Counted from the first letter of the stretch, positions 33,001-41,338 are shown. The stretch is 64,000 nt of DNA from Blastococcus sp. CT_GayMR20 (GCF_004570345.1 NZ_SPQM01000002.1:1-64000); one strand, 5' to 3'. Program-made: numbers and translations. The notes: generated by a model from the sequence alone, not told the origin.

Positions 33001-33774
33001 TCAGCCGGGGCCGCCGCGGATCCTCGATGGCGCGTGGGGCAGGGCAAGGGCGGCGGCGGCCCGCATGCTGTGGACGCCGAGGCGCGTGCGGATGTTCTCC
33101 ATGTGCTTGCGGACCGTTCCTCGGGTGACGAAGAGCTCGCGCGCGATCTCGTCGTAGGGCAGACCGGCGGCCGCCAGTGCGAGCACCTCCCCCTCCCGGT
33201 CCGTGAGGTGAGGAGCGCCGGAACGACGCCGTTGGGCGTCGCTGAGGATCTCGACCAGGTGCGGTCGGAGCAGGACCATCAGCTGGCGGTCGCGCTCGGA
33301 GAATGCGGGCCCGTCCCCGCGCATGAACTCGAAGCGGCGGGCCTCGCCGGGGGCCGCGGGCAGGCTGACGGAGATGTTGTACCGGATGTCGGGGTCGTAC
33401 TCGCGAGCGAGCCGATCCCGTTCGGTCGGGCAGAGGTCGGTCGACAGCAGGATGTGGCGCAGGTCGCCCGTCCGCTGGGGCCACGAGCACGGTCCCGTCC
33501 ACCAGGTCGACCAGAACTGCTCGGCCCCGCACATCGGGTCGCGAAGGTCCACCGTCTCGTGCGCGCCGTCCTCGTCGACGCCCTGGATGAGCAGCGTCTC
33601 CGAGTGCCCGAAGTCGTGGTGCTGGAAGCTCACCCACTCGTCGCAGGGGACGAGCTCCTGCAGCCCCTCGAGGAGCGCCCACGGCACCGGGTCCCCGGTG
33701 TCGTCGTGCCGCGCGTCCTCCACGAGCGCCAGCAGCAGATCGGCGTCGCCTTCCCGAAGATGACCGGCAGCCAT
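33001..33774 (-). CDS. LuxR-family transcriptional regulator
   Basis: The 257-residue protein has a C-terminal LuxR helix-turn-helix (LTDREGEVLALAAAGLPYDEIARELFVTRGTVRKHMENIRTRLG). Its N-terminal region of about 180 residues resembles GAF-like ligand domains (VPCDEWVSFQHHDFG) without a receiver Asp. It is therefore likely to sense a small molecule directly. A -10-like TAGGCT lies about 40 bases upstream on its strand. The target genes are unknown; it is a candidate for controlling nearby genes. Confidence 0.85.
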   Translation of the reverse strand: MAAGHLREGDADLLLALVEDARHDDTGDPVPWALLEGLQELVPCDEWVSFQHHDFGHSETLLIQGVDEDGAHETVDLRDPMCGAEQFWSTWWTGPCSWPQRTGDLRHILLSTDLCPTERDRLAREYDPDIRYNISVSLPAAPGEARRFEFMRGDGPAFSERDRQLMVLLRPHLVEILSDAQRRRSGAPHLTDREGEVLALAAAGLPYDEIARELFVTRGTVRKHMENIRTRLGVHSMRAAAALALPHAPSRIRGGPG

Positions 33775-33922
33775 GGCTCGTCCCCCTCACGGGATCCGGA
33801 AGCGCGCCGCCAGCCTAGGGCGACCCGAAAGGGAGGGATATAGGCCCGAAGGCGAATGTCCCCAGGTGTCCCTCATGAGGAGCGTCGGGGGCGGACACAC
33901 CCGCCACCCGACAGGCGAGAAC

Positions 33923-34138
33923 ATGATCAACCCCACGACTCCAGTGCCCGAGGTGTTTGCATCCGGCCCTCACGAACCGAGCACCGGGATGGCCACGATC
34001 GTGGCTGCGGCGGCCGTCGTCGCCGTCGTGGTGCTGATGCCGGACACCGGCGCGACGGCAGGCGTCGCACGCGTCGTGACTCCTGCGTCCGCGCCGGACA
34101 CACCCTGCCGCGGCGCGCCGCCCCACGCTGAGTGCTGA
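33923..34138 (+). CDS. Possible small single-helix membrane protein
   Basis: A 71-residue frame from ATG 33923 has a hydrophobic segment (ATIVAAAAVVAVVVLMP) and a short Pro/Cys-containing tail. GGCGAG precedes it. It lies divergent from the LuxR regulator. The coding evidence is modest and no family is recognised. Confidence 0.35.
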   Translation: MINPTTPVPEVFASGPHEPSTGMATIVAAAAVVAVVVLMPDTGATAGVARVVTPASAPDTPCRGAPPHAEC

Positions 34139-34253
34139 CCAGGCGAGGTCGCGACACGGTCCTCAGCAGCCAGCCCCCGGTCCGCGCATCCCCTTCACTG
34201 CTCGCGGAACTCCCCGGCTCCGATCGCGGCCGGGGTGGAGGAGAGGGGACGCG

Positions 34254-34412
34254 GTGATCTGGCTGCTGCTCACGGGGGCCGGATTCGTGGCCGAGACGGT
34301 GATCATCGTGGCGCTAGGGCGCCGGGCCATGGCGAACGACGGCCAGACGGATGGGCAGGTCCGCGGGGCGACGTCGTCCGTCGCGCCGTCGGACCAGGCA
34401 GCGGCCCAGTGA
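34254..34412 (+). CDS. Small single-pass membrane protein (52 residues)
   Basis: GTG 34254 is preceded by a strong ribosome-binding site GGAGGAGAGG (34237-34246). The peptide has one helix (VIWLLLTGAGFVAETVIIVALG), a basic cap GRRAM and a polar tail. The strong site, codon-typical GC3 and clean topology make it a convincing small gene. Function is unknown. Confidence 0.6.
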   Translation: MIWLLLTGAGFVAETVIIVALGRRAMANDGQTDGQVRGATSSVAPSDQAAAQ

Positions 34413-34504
34413 CTTCCCCTGGGGCGAGCGACCGCTGACGTGCCACATGGTGGACAGGCCTCGGCAGCCGCCCGGTACCGATCCCCAGATCCAGGAGGTC
34501 TCCC

Positions 34505-34948
34505 GTGGACCTGAAGCTCGAGGTCGTCATCCTCCCCGTCACCGACGTCGACCGCTCCAAGGAGTTCTACAAGGGTCTGGGCTGGCGTGAGGACGCCGAC
34601 ATCGTCGGCGGCGAGGACTTCCGCATCGTCCAGCTCACCCCGCCTGGATCGGCGTGCTCCATCAGCTTCGGCGTCGGTGTGACGACCATGGTGCCCGGGA
34701 GCCAGCAGAGCCTCCTGCTCGTCACCGACGACATCGAGGCGGCCCGCGCCGAACTGGTCGAGGCCGGCGCTCCGGTGAGCGAGGTCTTCCACGGGGCGGC
34801 GGGCCGGTTCCATCCCGACGAGCCGAGCGTGCGCCTGCCCGGGCGGGATCCCGACGCGCAGAGCTACCGGACGCACGCGGTGTTCAGCGATCCGGACGGC
34901 AACGGCTGGGTCCTGCAGGAGATCACGCAGCGCCTGCCGGGCCGCTGA
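34505..34948 (+). CDS. VOC (glyoxalase/bleomycin resistance) family protein
   Basis: The 147-residue protein has two beta-alpha-beta-beta-beta units: LEVVILPVTDVDRSKEFYKGLGWRED with a FRIVQLTPPGSACSISFG strand pair, then SLLLVTDDIEAARAELVEAG and VFSDPDGNGWVLQEI. It is a likely metal-dependent lyase or dioxygenase-fold protein of unknown substrate. The GTG start at 34505 follows AGGAGGTC. Confidence 0.88.
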   Translation: MDLKLEVVILPVTDVDRSKEFYKGLGWREDADIVGGEDFRIVQLTPPGSACSISFGVGVTTMVPGSQQSLLLVTDDIEAARAELVEAGAPVSEVFHGAAGRFHPDEPSVRLPGRDPDAQSYRTHAVFSDPDGNGWVLQEITQRLPGR

Positions 34949-34971
34949 TCCCCGCGCGCTTTCCGTTCGGG

Positions 34972-35016
34972 TCATCCCGCGGGGGTGATGCCGGTCCCGC
35001 CGGGCGCGCCTACGGT
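34972..35016 (+). promoter_or_regulatory. Dyad-type promoter of the LapA-like gene
   Basis: TCATCC (34972-34977), five bases, GGGTGA (34983-34988), 22 bases, then -10-like TACGGT (35011-35016). This is one of at least 13 matching sites in the right half of the window. It directs the gene starting at 35038. Confidence 0.7.
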
Positions 35017-35037
35017 TCGGCGCCGGAGGAGGTCGTC

Positions 35038-35331
35038 ATGGTCCAGCAGGTTCCCAGCGCCCCGAACACCAGCGGCCCGGATGCTGTGCGCACGAGCGCC
35101 GGCGTCAGCAGCGGCCTGCTCGCCACTCTGGCCGGCGGCGGACTGCTGGTCGTCTTCATGGTGCAGAACCGGGACGACGTCACCCTCCAGTTCCTCTTCT
35201 GGGGCTTCACCGTTCCGCTGTGGCTGTTCACCATCGTCGTCGCGGTGCTGGGCTCGATCGTGTGGATAGGGCTCGGCATCCTGCGGCGCCACCGCCGTCG
35301 GAAGGCCCGCCGGGAGGCCCGGCGCGACTAG
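35038..35331 (+). CDS. LapA-domain membrane protein
   Basis: The 97-residue protein has ATG 35038 behind GGAGGAGG. It has two helices (LLATLAGGGLLVVFMVQN and VPLWLFTIVVAVLGSIVWIGLG) joined by NRDDVTLQFLFWGF, then a basic tail. This is the LapA (DUF1049) layout. In E. coli, LapA takes part in lipopolysaccharide assembly; the actinobacterial role is unknown. Confidence 0.82.
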   Translation: MVQQVPSAPNTSGPDAVRTSAGVSSGLLATLAGGGLLVVFMVQNRDDVTLQFLFWGFTVPLWLFTIVVAVLGSIVWIGLGILRRHRRRKARREARRD

Positions 35332-35343
35332 CCCCGATGACCG

Positions 35344-35880
35344 TCAGCCCTCGGAGACGCGGTCGGCAGCGGTGTTGCGCTGCTTGGCCATCCGGGCCGC
35401 GCCCAGCACCAGCTTCGCGATCACGCCCACGGCGACCAGCCCGACCAGCATCTGGACGGTCACGAGCGCGCGGGTCAGCTCTGTCTGCGGGCTGATGTCG
35501 CCGTAGCCGACCGTGGCGAACGTGGTCACGGTGAAGTACAGCCCGTCGGTACGGCTCAGCGGCTCGCTGAACGCGTCCGCCTGCTGGCCGTCGACGGTGA
35601 TGTACGTCGCGGCGAACAGTACGAGCAGCAGCGGGAGGCCCAGCGCGAGCACGCGGACCGCTTTGACCATCGGGATCGGCGAGCTCAGGATGGCACGCAC
35701 CTCGAGGCCGACGACCAGGACGCCGAGCATCAGCGCGCCGATGAACAGCACCGCGGTCGTCACGGTCAGCGGCCGGTCCAAGGGGGCGTGATAGTAGCCG
35801 ACGAGCAGCAGGACGACGGCCGTCGCGGTCCGCAGCGCCACTCCCACGTGGCCCTGGCCACGGTGGAACTCGAGGACCAC
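35344..35880 (-). CDS. Ion channel-domain protein (K+ channel pore only)
   Basis: The 178-residue protein has four hydrophobic helices and a pore element TTFATVGYGDISPQTE between the last two. There is no RCK domain; the C-terminus is a short basic tail. It resembles Ion_trans_2 proteins. GTG 35880 lies on its strand directly after GGAGAGG, about 24 bases after the Rv1733c-like gene, so the two are probably co-transcribed. Confidence 0.82.
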   Translation of the reverse strand: MVLEFHRGQGHVGVALRTATAVVLLLVGYYHAPLDRPLTVTTAVLFIGALMLGVLVVGLEVRAILSSPIPMVKAVRVLALGLPLLLVLFAATYITVDGQQADAFSEPLSRTDGLYFTVTTFATVGYGDISPQTELTRALVTVQMLVGLVAVGVIAKLVLGAARMAKQRNTAADRVSEG

Positions 35881-35903
35881 GACACACCTCTCCGTGGGAG
35901 ACG

Positions 35904-36488
35904 TCAGGGGACCCTTCCGGTCCACTGTGGCTCCACGACCGCCCACTCGGCTGCCCACTGACGGGACCGGCTCCGGTCGAGCAGCGCGCGGACGGAGCGG
36001 TAACCGCCCCGGGCGACGAGCGAGAACCCGAGGTAGGTCAGGAGGGCGAACCCGACCGACCGGCCGGCGACGTCCCCGTTGCTCAGCGGCCGCGTCGTCC
36101 GGTTCCCGTCCGGGTCGACCCAGATGGGATGGAAGGAACCGGCCTCCGCCTCGACGGCCACCGAGATCGTTCCCGTGTCCTCGGCGCCGGACGGGCCGGT
36201 CCAGACCGCGGTCGCCCGCCCCACCTCCGAGCCGTCCGTCGGCGACGCGTCCTCCAGCAGTTCGGCCATGACCGTGTGCCGTTCCGCGGTCTCGGCGAGA
36301 ACCTCGGCCCGGCCCTGCGTCGACGTCGCTGTCGCGACGGCGAGGGCCACGACCACCCCGGACAGCAAGACGCCCCCCAGCGCGAATCGCGCCAGGAACT
36401 CCAGGCGGTCCGACGTCCGCGTCGAAGGGCCTGAGCCCTGGATGAAGCGCCGGATCGCCCGCCGGGTGATCGATCGTTGCTGGAGCAT
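35904..36488 (-). CDS. Rv1733c-like two-helix membrane protein
   Basis: The 194-residue protein has a helix (FALGGVLLSGVVVALAVAT) after a basic N-terminus, an exported loop of about 100 residues with ATAVWTGPSGAEDTG and HPIWVDPDGN, and a second helix (VGFALLTYLGFSLVARGG). The loop signature TxxWTxPxG is characteristic of the Rv1733c family, a dormancy-regulon membrane antigen in Mycobacterium tuberculosis. ATG 36488 follows GAGGAGGGAGC. Confidence 0.75.
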   Translation of the reverse strand: MLQQRSITRRAIRRFIQGSGPSTRTSDRLEFLARFALGGVLLSGVVVALAVATATSTQGRAEVLAETAERHTVMAELLEDASPTDGSEVGRATAVWTGPSGAEDTGTISVAVEAEAGSFHPIWVDPDGNRTTRPLSNGDVAGRSVGFALLTYLGFSLVARGGYRSVRALLDRSRSRQWAAEWAVVEPQWTGRVP

Positions 36489-36560
36489 GGCTTGCTCCCT
36501 CCTCGAAGACACGACGGCTCGGTCCAGGGCATCGCTGAAGGCCGAGACCCGGCTCACGGA

Positions 36561-37019
36561 TCACCTGGTGGAGTCGCGGAGCTCCCGGCCGTGGACGGTC
36601 AGCGCGTAGATCACGAGGATGTCGACGGTGATGATGAGCAGGCTCCAGACGGGGTACGCCCCGATGAAGGCCATGTTCGCCAGGGCACTGAGGCCGGCGA
36701 GGATCACCCCGACCGTGCGCGCCACCAGGTTGCCGGTCAGGACGCCCGCGCCGCTGAGCAGCAGCAGCACGCCGAGCAGCAGGTGGACGGTGCCCCAGGC
36801 GTTGTAGTCCACATCGATGACGAGGCCGTTCTCGCGCACGAGGTAGAAGCCGTCGTCGAAGAGCGCCACCAGTCCCTGGATGGCCTGGAACGATCCGAGC
36901 AGGATCATCATGAAGCTGGCGAACACGACCCAGCCGGTCCATCCGGTCGGGTCCGGTTCGTTGCCGTAGGCCACGCGGGACGTGTCGTAGTCCGGGCGTG
37001 ACGAGCCAACGTCGGTCAT
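36561..37019 (-). CDS. DUF7144-like four-helix membrane protein
   Basis: The 152-residue protein has a polar N-terminus followed by four helices (GWVVFASFMMILLGSFQAI, WGTVHLLLGVLLLLSGAGVL, VGVILAGLSALANMAFI, LIITVDILVIYALTV). DxxAWG and related residues lie between helices. It appears to be the first gene of a three-gene run on this strand and has its own dyad-type promoter. Function is unknown. Confidence 0.72.
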   Translation of the reverse strand: MTDVGSSRPDYDTSRVAYGNEPDPTGWTGWVVFASFMMILLGSFQAIQGLVALFDDGFYLVRENGLVIDVDYNAWGTVHLLLGVLLLLSGAGVLTGNLVARTVGVILAGLSALANMAFIGAYPVWSLLIITVDILVIYALTVHGRELRDSTR

Positions 37020-37069
37020 CGGTGCTCCTCGGATTCGGAGGAACCGGGTCCGCTGCCCGGATCGGAGCC

Positions 37070-37114
37070 ACCGTGTCCCTCCGTGGCTGCAGAGGTGTCA
37101 TTCGATTCGGGTGA
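37070..37114 (-). promoter_or_regulatory. Dyad-type promoter of the DUF7144-like gene
   Basis: Read on the minus strand: TCACCC (37114-37109), five bases, GAATGA (37103-37098), 22 bases, then CACGGT (37075-37070). The plus-strand form of the dyad is TCATTC-N5-GGGTGA. It directs the gene that starts at 37019. Confidence 0.65.
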
Positions 37115-37138
37115 AGCTGCAGCCCGCCCCCCACGCTG

Positions 37139-38023
37139 CTACGCGGTCACGGCGCCGGGCGGGCGAGGGCGGCGCAGCACCCGGTCGATGAAGCGGGCCA
37201 CCGAGTCGTCGGCGTTCATCCCCTCGGTGCGCACGACCCGAGCGGCCTGCGACGAGACGGCGCCGGTCGACTGACGGAGGACCGCCGGCAGGTCGATGCC
37301 CTCGATGACCTGACGGGCGATCGTCGGGAGATCCAGCCGGTCGAGCACCGCCTCGACGTCGACACGTGCGACCACCGCGTCGGGATCGATGCGCGCGATG
37401 ATCGCGTCGAGATCGATGCCCGACGCGATCTGATCGATGTCGACCCTGGCGACGATGGCGTCGAGGTCGATCCGCGACGCGACGCGGTCCAGGTCGACGC
37501 GGTCGACGATCGCGTCGAGGTCGATCGTCCGCACGATGGCCTCGACGTCGACGCGGCCGACGATGGCGTCGAGATCGACCGTCTGCACGATCGCGTCCAC
37601 ATCGGCCCGCGCGACAACTGCGTCGATGTCGGCGCGCGCGATCACGGCGTCGACATCGATGTCCGCGGCGAGCGCGTCCAGGTCGACGTGGGCCCGCACC
37701 AGCTCGGTGAGGTCGATCGCGGTGAGCGCCGCGTCCACGGTCCGCCGCAGGAGGGCGCGCAGTGCGTCGGCCACCGCGTGCTCGAGCCGGTTCCGGACCC
37801 GCTCGGCGCCGGCGGAGAGTTCGGCGAGCACCGGGTGACCGGACACGCCGGGTACCAGCTGCCAACCCAGTCGCAGCACGCCGGCCGCGGTCGCGGTCGC
37901 GGGATCGACGACCGCGGCCCGGGCCAGTCGCGTGACTCCGGCACCGACCGCGCCGGCCGCGCGCAGGCCACCGGCAACGGTCAGGTCGTTCCGGGGACCG
38001 CGCTGCCACAGGTCGACGTGCAC
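37139..38023 (-). CDS. Nonapeptide-repeat protein (V/I-D-x-D-A-[IV]-V-x-R)
   Basis: The 294-residue protein has a mixed N-terminal region (1-100), then about 15 tandem nine-residue units (about 102-237) such as VDLDAIVGR, VDVEAIVRT and IDLDAIVDR, then a C-terminal segment ending FIDRVLRRPRPP. Asp at positions 2 and 4 and aliphatic residues at 1, 3, 6 and 7 would give a regular ridge, helical or solenoid-like. Similar repeat proteins occur in actinobacteria, sometimes fused to RDD domains. GTG 38023 coincides with the predicted transcription start, suggesting a leaderless mRNA. Function is unknown. Confidence 0.75.
   Translation of the reverse strand: MHVDLWQRGPRNDLTVAGGLRAAGAVGAGVTRLARAAVVDPATATAAGVLRLGWQLVPGVSGHPVLAELSAGAERVRNRLEHAVADALRALLRRTVDAALTAIDLTELVRAHVDLDALAADIDVDAVIARADIDAVVARADVDAIVQTVDLDAIVGRVDVEAIVRTIDLDAIVDRVDLDRVASRIDLDAIVARVDIDQIASGIDLDAIIARIDPDAVVARVDVEAVLDRLDLPTIARQVIEGIDLPAVLRQSTGAVSSQAARVVRTEGMNADDSVARFIDRVLRRPRPPGAVTA
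37310..37720. repeat. About 15 tandem 27-bp repeats coding the nonapeptide units
   Basis: GTCGACG- and GATGGCGTCGAG-type words recur every 27 bases across this stretch and encode the VDxDAIV repeats of the minus-strand gene. Units are diverged (one 33-base unit near the N-terminal end), so the array is old rather than freshly expanded. Confidence 0.8.
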
Positions 38024-38029
38024 CCCACC

Positions 38030-38074
38030 AGGTTTCCGGTAGTCGTCGCGTGCGTCCTCATCTGGACGGGATGA
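38030..38074 (-). promoter_or_regulatory. Dyad-type promoter of the nonapeptide-repeat gene
   Basis: On the minus strand: TCATCC (38074-38069), five bases, AGATGA (38063-38058), 22 bases, AAACCT (38035-38030). The expected start of transcription, six to seven bases on, falls at the GTG codon 38023. Confidence 0.65.
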
Positions 38075-38081
38075 GTGGCAA

Positions 38082-38126
38082 TCGTTCTCCGCGGGTGATG
38101 ACCGGCCTCCAGCCGGTTCCCAGACT
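38082..38126 (+). promoter_or_regulatory. Dyad-type promoter of the DUF1269 gene
   Basis: TCGTTC (38082-38087), five bases, GGGTGA (38093-38098), 22 bases, CAGACT (38121-38126). The distal half is weaker than in other copies. It points at the gene starting at 38219, back to back with the minus-strand copy at 38030-38074. Confidence 0.55.
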
Positions 38127-38218
38127 GCGACGGTGATCGCCCTCCGCGCCCGGCGGGCGGGCGGGCGGTACGGGCATCCGGGTTCCGGGTGCCCGACGAC
38201 GACGTGGAGGAGCTGGAC

Positions 38219-38716
38219 ATGGCGACGCTGACTGTGTGGAAGTTCGACTCGGCGAACGGAGCGGAGAACGCTCTGGGGTTGCTGGCGCGGATGCAGAAGG
38301 AGGAACTGATCCGGATCAACGACGCCGCCTACGTCTACTGGCCCGAGGGGACGAAGAAGCCGAAGACGGAGCAGGCCAACAACCTGACCGGCGCCGGCGC
38401 CCTCGGCGGCAGTTTCTGGGGCCTCCTGTTCGGGTTGATCTTCTTCGTCCCCCTCCTCGGCATGGCGGTGGGCGCGGCGATGGGCGCACTCTCCGGATCG
38501 ATGGCCGACGTCGGCATCGACGACGAGTTCATCCGCGAGGTACGGGCCCAGGTGACCCCGGGGACGTCGGCGCTGTTCGTCATGACGTCGAACGCGGTCG
38601 TCGACAAGGTGATCGACGAGTTCCGCAGCAGCGGCGCGACCCTCGTGTCCACCAACCTCTCCAAGGAGCAGGAGGACCAGCTCCGGGAGGCCTTCGCCGA
38701 GGCCGTCCAGGCGTGA
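38219..38716 (+). CDS. DUF1269 membrane-associated protein
   Basis: The 165-residue protein opens ATLTVWKFDSANGAENALGLLARMQKEELI, followed by a glycine-rich hydrophobic hairpin (GGSFWGLLFGLIFFVPLLGMAVGAAMGALSGSMADVGID) and a ferredoxin-like C-terminal part (TSALFVMTSNAVVDKVIDEF). That is the DUF1269 layout; members are often stress-induced but have no defined function. ATG 38219 follows GTGGAGGAG. Confidence 0.88.
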   Translation: MATLTVWKFDSANGAENALGLLARMQKEELIRINDAAYVYWPEGTKKPKTEQANNLTGAGALGGSFWGLLFGLIFFVPLLGMAVGAAMGALSGSMADVGIDDEFIREVRAQVTPGTSALFVMTSNAVVDKVIDEFRSSGATLVSTNLSKEQEDQLREAFAEAVQA

Positions 38717-38727
38717 TCCGCGGAGTG

Positions 38728-38751
38728 GGCCGGGGCCCATCGGCCCCGGCC
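38728..38751. terminator. Perfect hairpin between DUF1269 and DUF2252 genes
   Basis: GGCCGGGGCC (38728-38737) and GGCCCCGGCC (38742-38751) form a perfect ten-pair stem with loop CATC, beginning 12 bases after the DUF1269 stop. A T tract is absent. Confidence 0.7.
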
Positions 38752-38791
38752 TGCTCCGGCCCACCTCGTACTGCTCGGAGAAGGACACCCG

Positions 38792-40234
38792 GTGACGACC
38801 ACCCTTCCTGCCCCCCGCGCCGCGACGGGCCGTGCCGAGGCATCGGCCCGGCTCACTCGGGATCAGCGGATCGCCCGGGGGAAGGCCGCGCGGGCCGAGG
38901 TACCGCGCTCCGGCCATGCGGAGTTCGTCGCCGGAGCGAACCGCGCCGACCCCCTGGCCCTCCTGATCGCAGAAGACACCACCCGGGTACCGGAGCTGCT
39001 GCCCATCCGCTACGGACGCATGGCGTCCTCGGCGTTCGCCTTCTACCGCGGGGCCGCGCTGCCGATGGCCAGTGACCTGGCGCGGACACCCCGATCGGGG
39101 ATCGACGTCCAGCTCTGCGGTGACGCCCACCTGTCGAACTTCGGGCTCTTCGCCTCCCCGGAGCGGCATGTCGTCTTCGACATCAACGATTTCGACGAGA
39201 CCGTGCCCGGGCCGTGGGAGTGGGACGTGAAGCGCCTGGCGACCAGCATCGAGATCGCCGGGCGGTCCAACGGCTACTCGTCGAAGGCGCGCCGGGAGGC
39301 CGTGCTCGCGACGGTCGCCGCGTACCGGCGATCGACGCGGATCTTCGCCGGGATGGACCCCCTGGAGGTCTGGTACGCGCACGCCGACATGAAGCGGATC
39401 GCAGCGCTCACCGACGGCTCGCTGAGCCGCCGACAGCGAAAGACGATCGAGCGCACGGTCGCGAAGGCGCAGACGAAGGACAACATGGGAGCGCTGGACC
39501 GCTTCGCCACCGTCCGCGACGGCGTGCCCCGGCTCGACGCCGAGCCGCCGCTGGTCGTGCCCGTGCGTGATCTGCTGGACGGGGGCGCCGAGTCCGACGC
39601 GACGGAGGACGGCCTTCGACGGCTGCTGAGCGACTACCGCGACACCTTGCAACCGGAGCGCCGGGTGCTGCTGGACCGCTACCGGCTTGTGGACATGGCC
39701 CGGAAGGTCGTCGGCGTCGGGAGCGTGGGAACGCGGTCGTGGATGTTGCTGCTCGTGGACGACAACCTCCATCCGCTCTTCCTCCAGGCGAAAGAAGCCG
39801 GCCCCTCGGCGCTCGAGCAGTTCGTCGGCACCAGCCGGCACGACAACGGCGGGCAGCGGGTCGTCGTCGGGCAACGGCTGATGCAGGCGGTCAGCGACAT
39901 CTTCCTGGGGTGGGTCCGCGCGACCGGTCTCGACGGCGTCCGCCGCGACTTCTACCTGCGCCAGCTGCGCGACTGGAAGGGCTCGGCGGAGGTCGAGACC
40001 ATGCTTCCCGAGGGGATGCGGGTGTACGGCGAGCTGTGCGGATGGACCCTCGCCCGTGCTCACGCCCGCGCCGGAGACCCGGTCGCGGTCGCTGCCTACC
40101 TCGGCGGCGGCCCGTCCTTCGACGAGGCGGTGCGCGCCTTCGCCGAGTCCTACGCGGACCAGAACGAGCGCGACCACCGGGCCCTGCTGGACGCCATCGC
40201 GTCCGGCCGCGTCGTCGCGGAGGCGGGCCGCTAG
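38792..40234 (+). CDS. DUF2252 protein (kinase-like fold)
   Basis: The 480-residue protein shows DUF2252 landmarks: FYRGAALPMASDLA, LCGDAHLSNFGLFASPERHVVFDINDFDETVPGPWEWDVKRLATS, and a later ARKVVGVGSVG. HLxNFG and FDxNDFDE resemble the catalytic segments of aminoglycoside-phosphotransferase-like kinases, so a small-molecule kinase role is possible. No substrate is known. GTG 38792 follows GGAGAAGG. Confidence 0.9.
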   Translation: MTTTLPAPRAATGRAEASARLTRDQRIARGKAARAEVPRSGHAEFVAGANRADPLALLIAEDTTRVPELLPIRYGRMASSAFAFYRGAALPMASDLARTPRSGIDVQLCGDAHLSNFGLFASPERHVVFDINDFDETVPGPWEWDVKRLATSIEIAGRSNGYSSKARREAVLATVAAYRRSTRIFAGMDPLEVWYAHADMKRIAALTDGSLSRRQRKTIERTVAKAQTKDNMGALDRFATVRDGVPRLDAEPPLVVPVRDLLDGGAESDATEDGLRRLLSDYRDTLQPERRVLLDRYRLVDMARKVVGVGSVGTRSWMLLLVDDNLHPLFLQAKEAGPSALEQFVGTSRHDNGGQRVVVGQRLMQAVSDIFLGWVRATGLDGVRRDFYLRQLRDWKGSAEVETMLPEGMRVYGELCGWTLARAHARAGDPVAVAAYLGGGPSFDEAVRAFAESYADQNERDHRALLDAIASGRVVAEAGR

Positions 40235-40328
40235 CCGCCGTTCCCGGGGGCCGCGTCCGCGGCTCCGACCAGCTGGAGTTCTGACAGGGAGGAGCGGGAC
40301 GCTGACAGCTCACGACCTCCGTCGGCTC

Positions 40329-41183
40329 GTGGACCGGCTGGAGACGACGTTCGCCGGCCGCAGCGTCCGGGGCTTCATCGCGCTGCAGGGCCTCGACCGG
40401 GCGGTCGTCCTCTCTTCGCAGGCGTTCACCGCGCTGATCCCGTTGCTGCTCCTGGTCGCGGCCCTGGCGCCGGCCGAGCGCAGCGATGTCGTCGCGGCGG
40501 CGATCATCCGGCGGTTCGAACTGGCGGGTGAGTCCGCGGACGCGGTGAATCAGTTGTTCGCGCACTCGGGCAGCAGCTCCACCGGTGTGTTCAGCGTGTT
40601 CCTGCTCCTCTTCTCGGGCGTCTCGCTCTCCCGCCGGCTGCAGCGGATGTACCAGCAGGCCTGGGGCCTCGACCCCTCACCGGGAGTCGGGCGGGCCCTG
40701 AATGCCGCCCTGGGGCTCGTCGTCCTGGTGCTCGGGATCGGTCTGCTGTACCTGGCGCGCACACTCGTCGGGTCGCTCCCCGCCGGTGCCGTCCTGGTGG
40801 CACCCGTGTCGGTCGCCGCCACCCTCGTGGTCTGGACCTGGGTCCCGTGGCTGTTGCTGGACCGGCGGATCTCCTGGCGGCGATTGCTCCCCGGAGGCGC
40901 GCTGACGGCGGTCTGCACGAGCCTCTACGGGGTCGCGTCGACGATCTACATGCCGCCCCTGTTCGAGTCCTACAGCGAGCGATACGGCCTGTTCGGAGTG
41001 ACGTTGGCCCTCATCGGATGGCTCCTGTGCATCGCCCTGATCGTGGTCGCGAGCACCGCTGTCGCCGTCGAACTGGATCGTGCGAAGGCGCCGTGGGCGC
41101 GGCGCATCCGGCGTGGACTGGGTCTTGACGAAGGTGTGGACGTTGCACGACCCCTCCCGGAGCGTGTCGAGGCCACGCCCTGA
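40329..41183 (+). CDS. YihY/BrkB family membrane protein
   Basis: The protein has about 284 residues with six helices and YihY features: a reentrant-like LSSQAFTALIPLLLLVAAL near the start, VFSVFLLLFSGVSLSRRLQRMYQQAW, and IYMPPLFESYSERYGLFGVTLALIGWL. GTG 40329 is the first standard start. A strong ribosome-binding site GGGAGGAG (40287-40294) lies seven bases before an in-frame CTG at 40302, so the true start may be that codon, adding nine residues. The role of the family in this group is not defined. Confidence 0.82.
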   Translation: MDRLETTFAGRSVRGFIALQGLDRAVVLSSQAFTALIPLLLLVAALAPAERSDVVAAAIIRRFELAGESADAVNQLFAHSGSSSTGVFSVFLLLFSGVSLSRRLQRMYQQAWGLDPSPGVGRALNAALGLVVLVLGIGLLYLARTLVGSLPAGAVLVAPVSVAATLVVWTWVPWLLLDRRISWRRLLPGGALTAVCTSLYGVASTIYMPPLFESYSERYGLFGVTLALIGWLLCIALIVVASTAVAVELDRAKAPWARRIRRGLGLDEGVDVARPLPERVEATP

Positions 41184-41338
41184 GCGTCGGCCGGTGCCCT
41201 CGTGGCGCACCCGTGCCGGCCGGCCCCCATGTGTGCCGCCGACCGGGCGGGGTAGTTCACGCCGACGTCCGGACGCCGTGCGGTCGAGTTCAATCCGCGA
41301 GCCCCGCCCCCGGACGATGACGGGGAAGGTCTTCTCGC

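Noticed and set aside
37139..40177. A 1012-codon minus-strand open frame across DUF1269 and DUF2252
   Set aside because: Only the part up to 38023 reads as protein; the rest is antisense to two clear plus-strand genes, a by-product of high GC.
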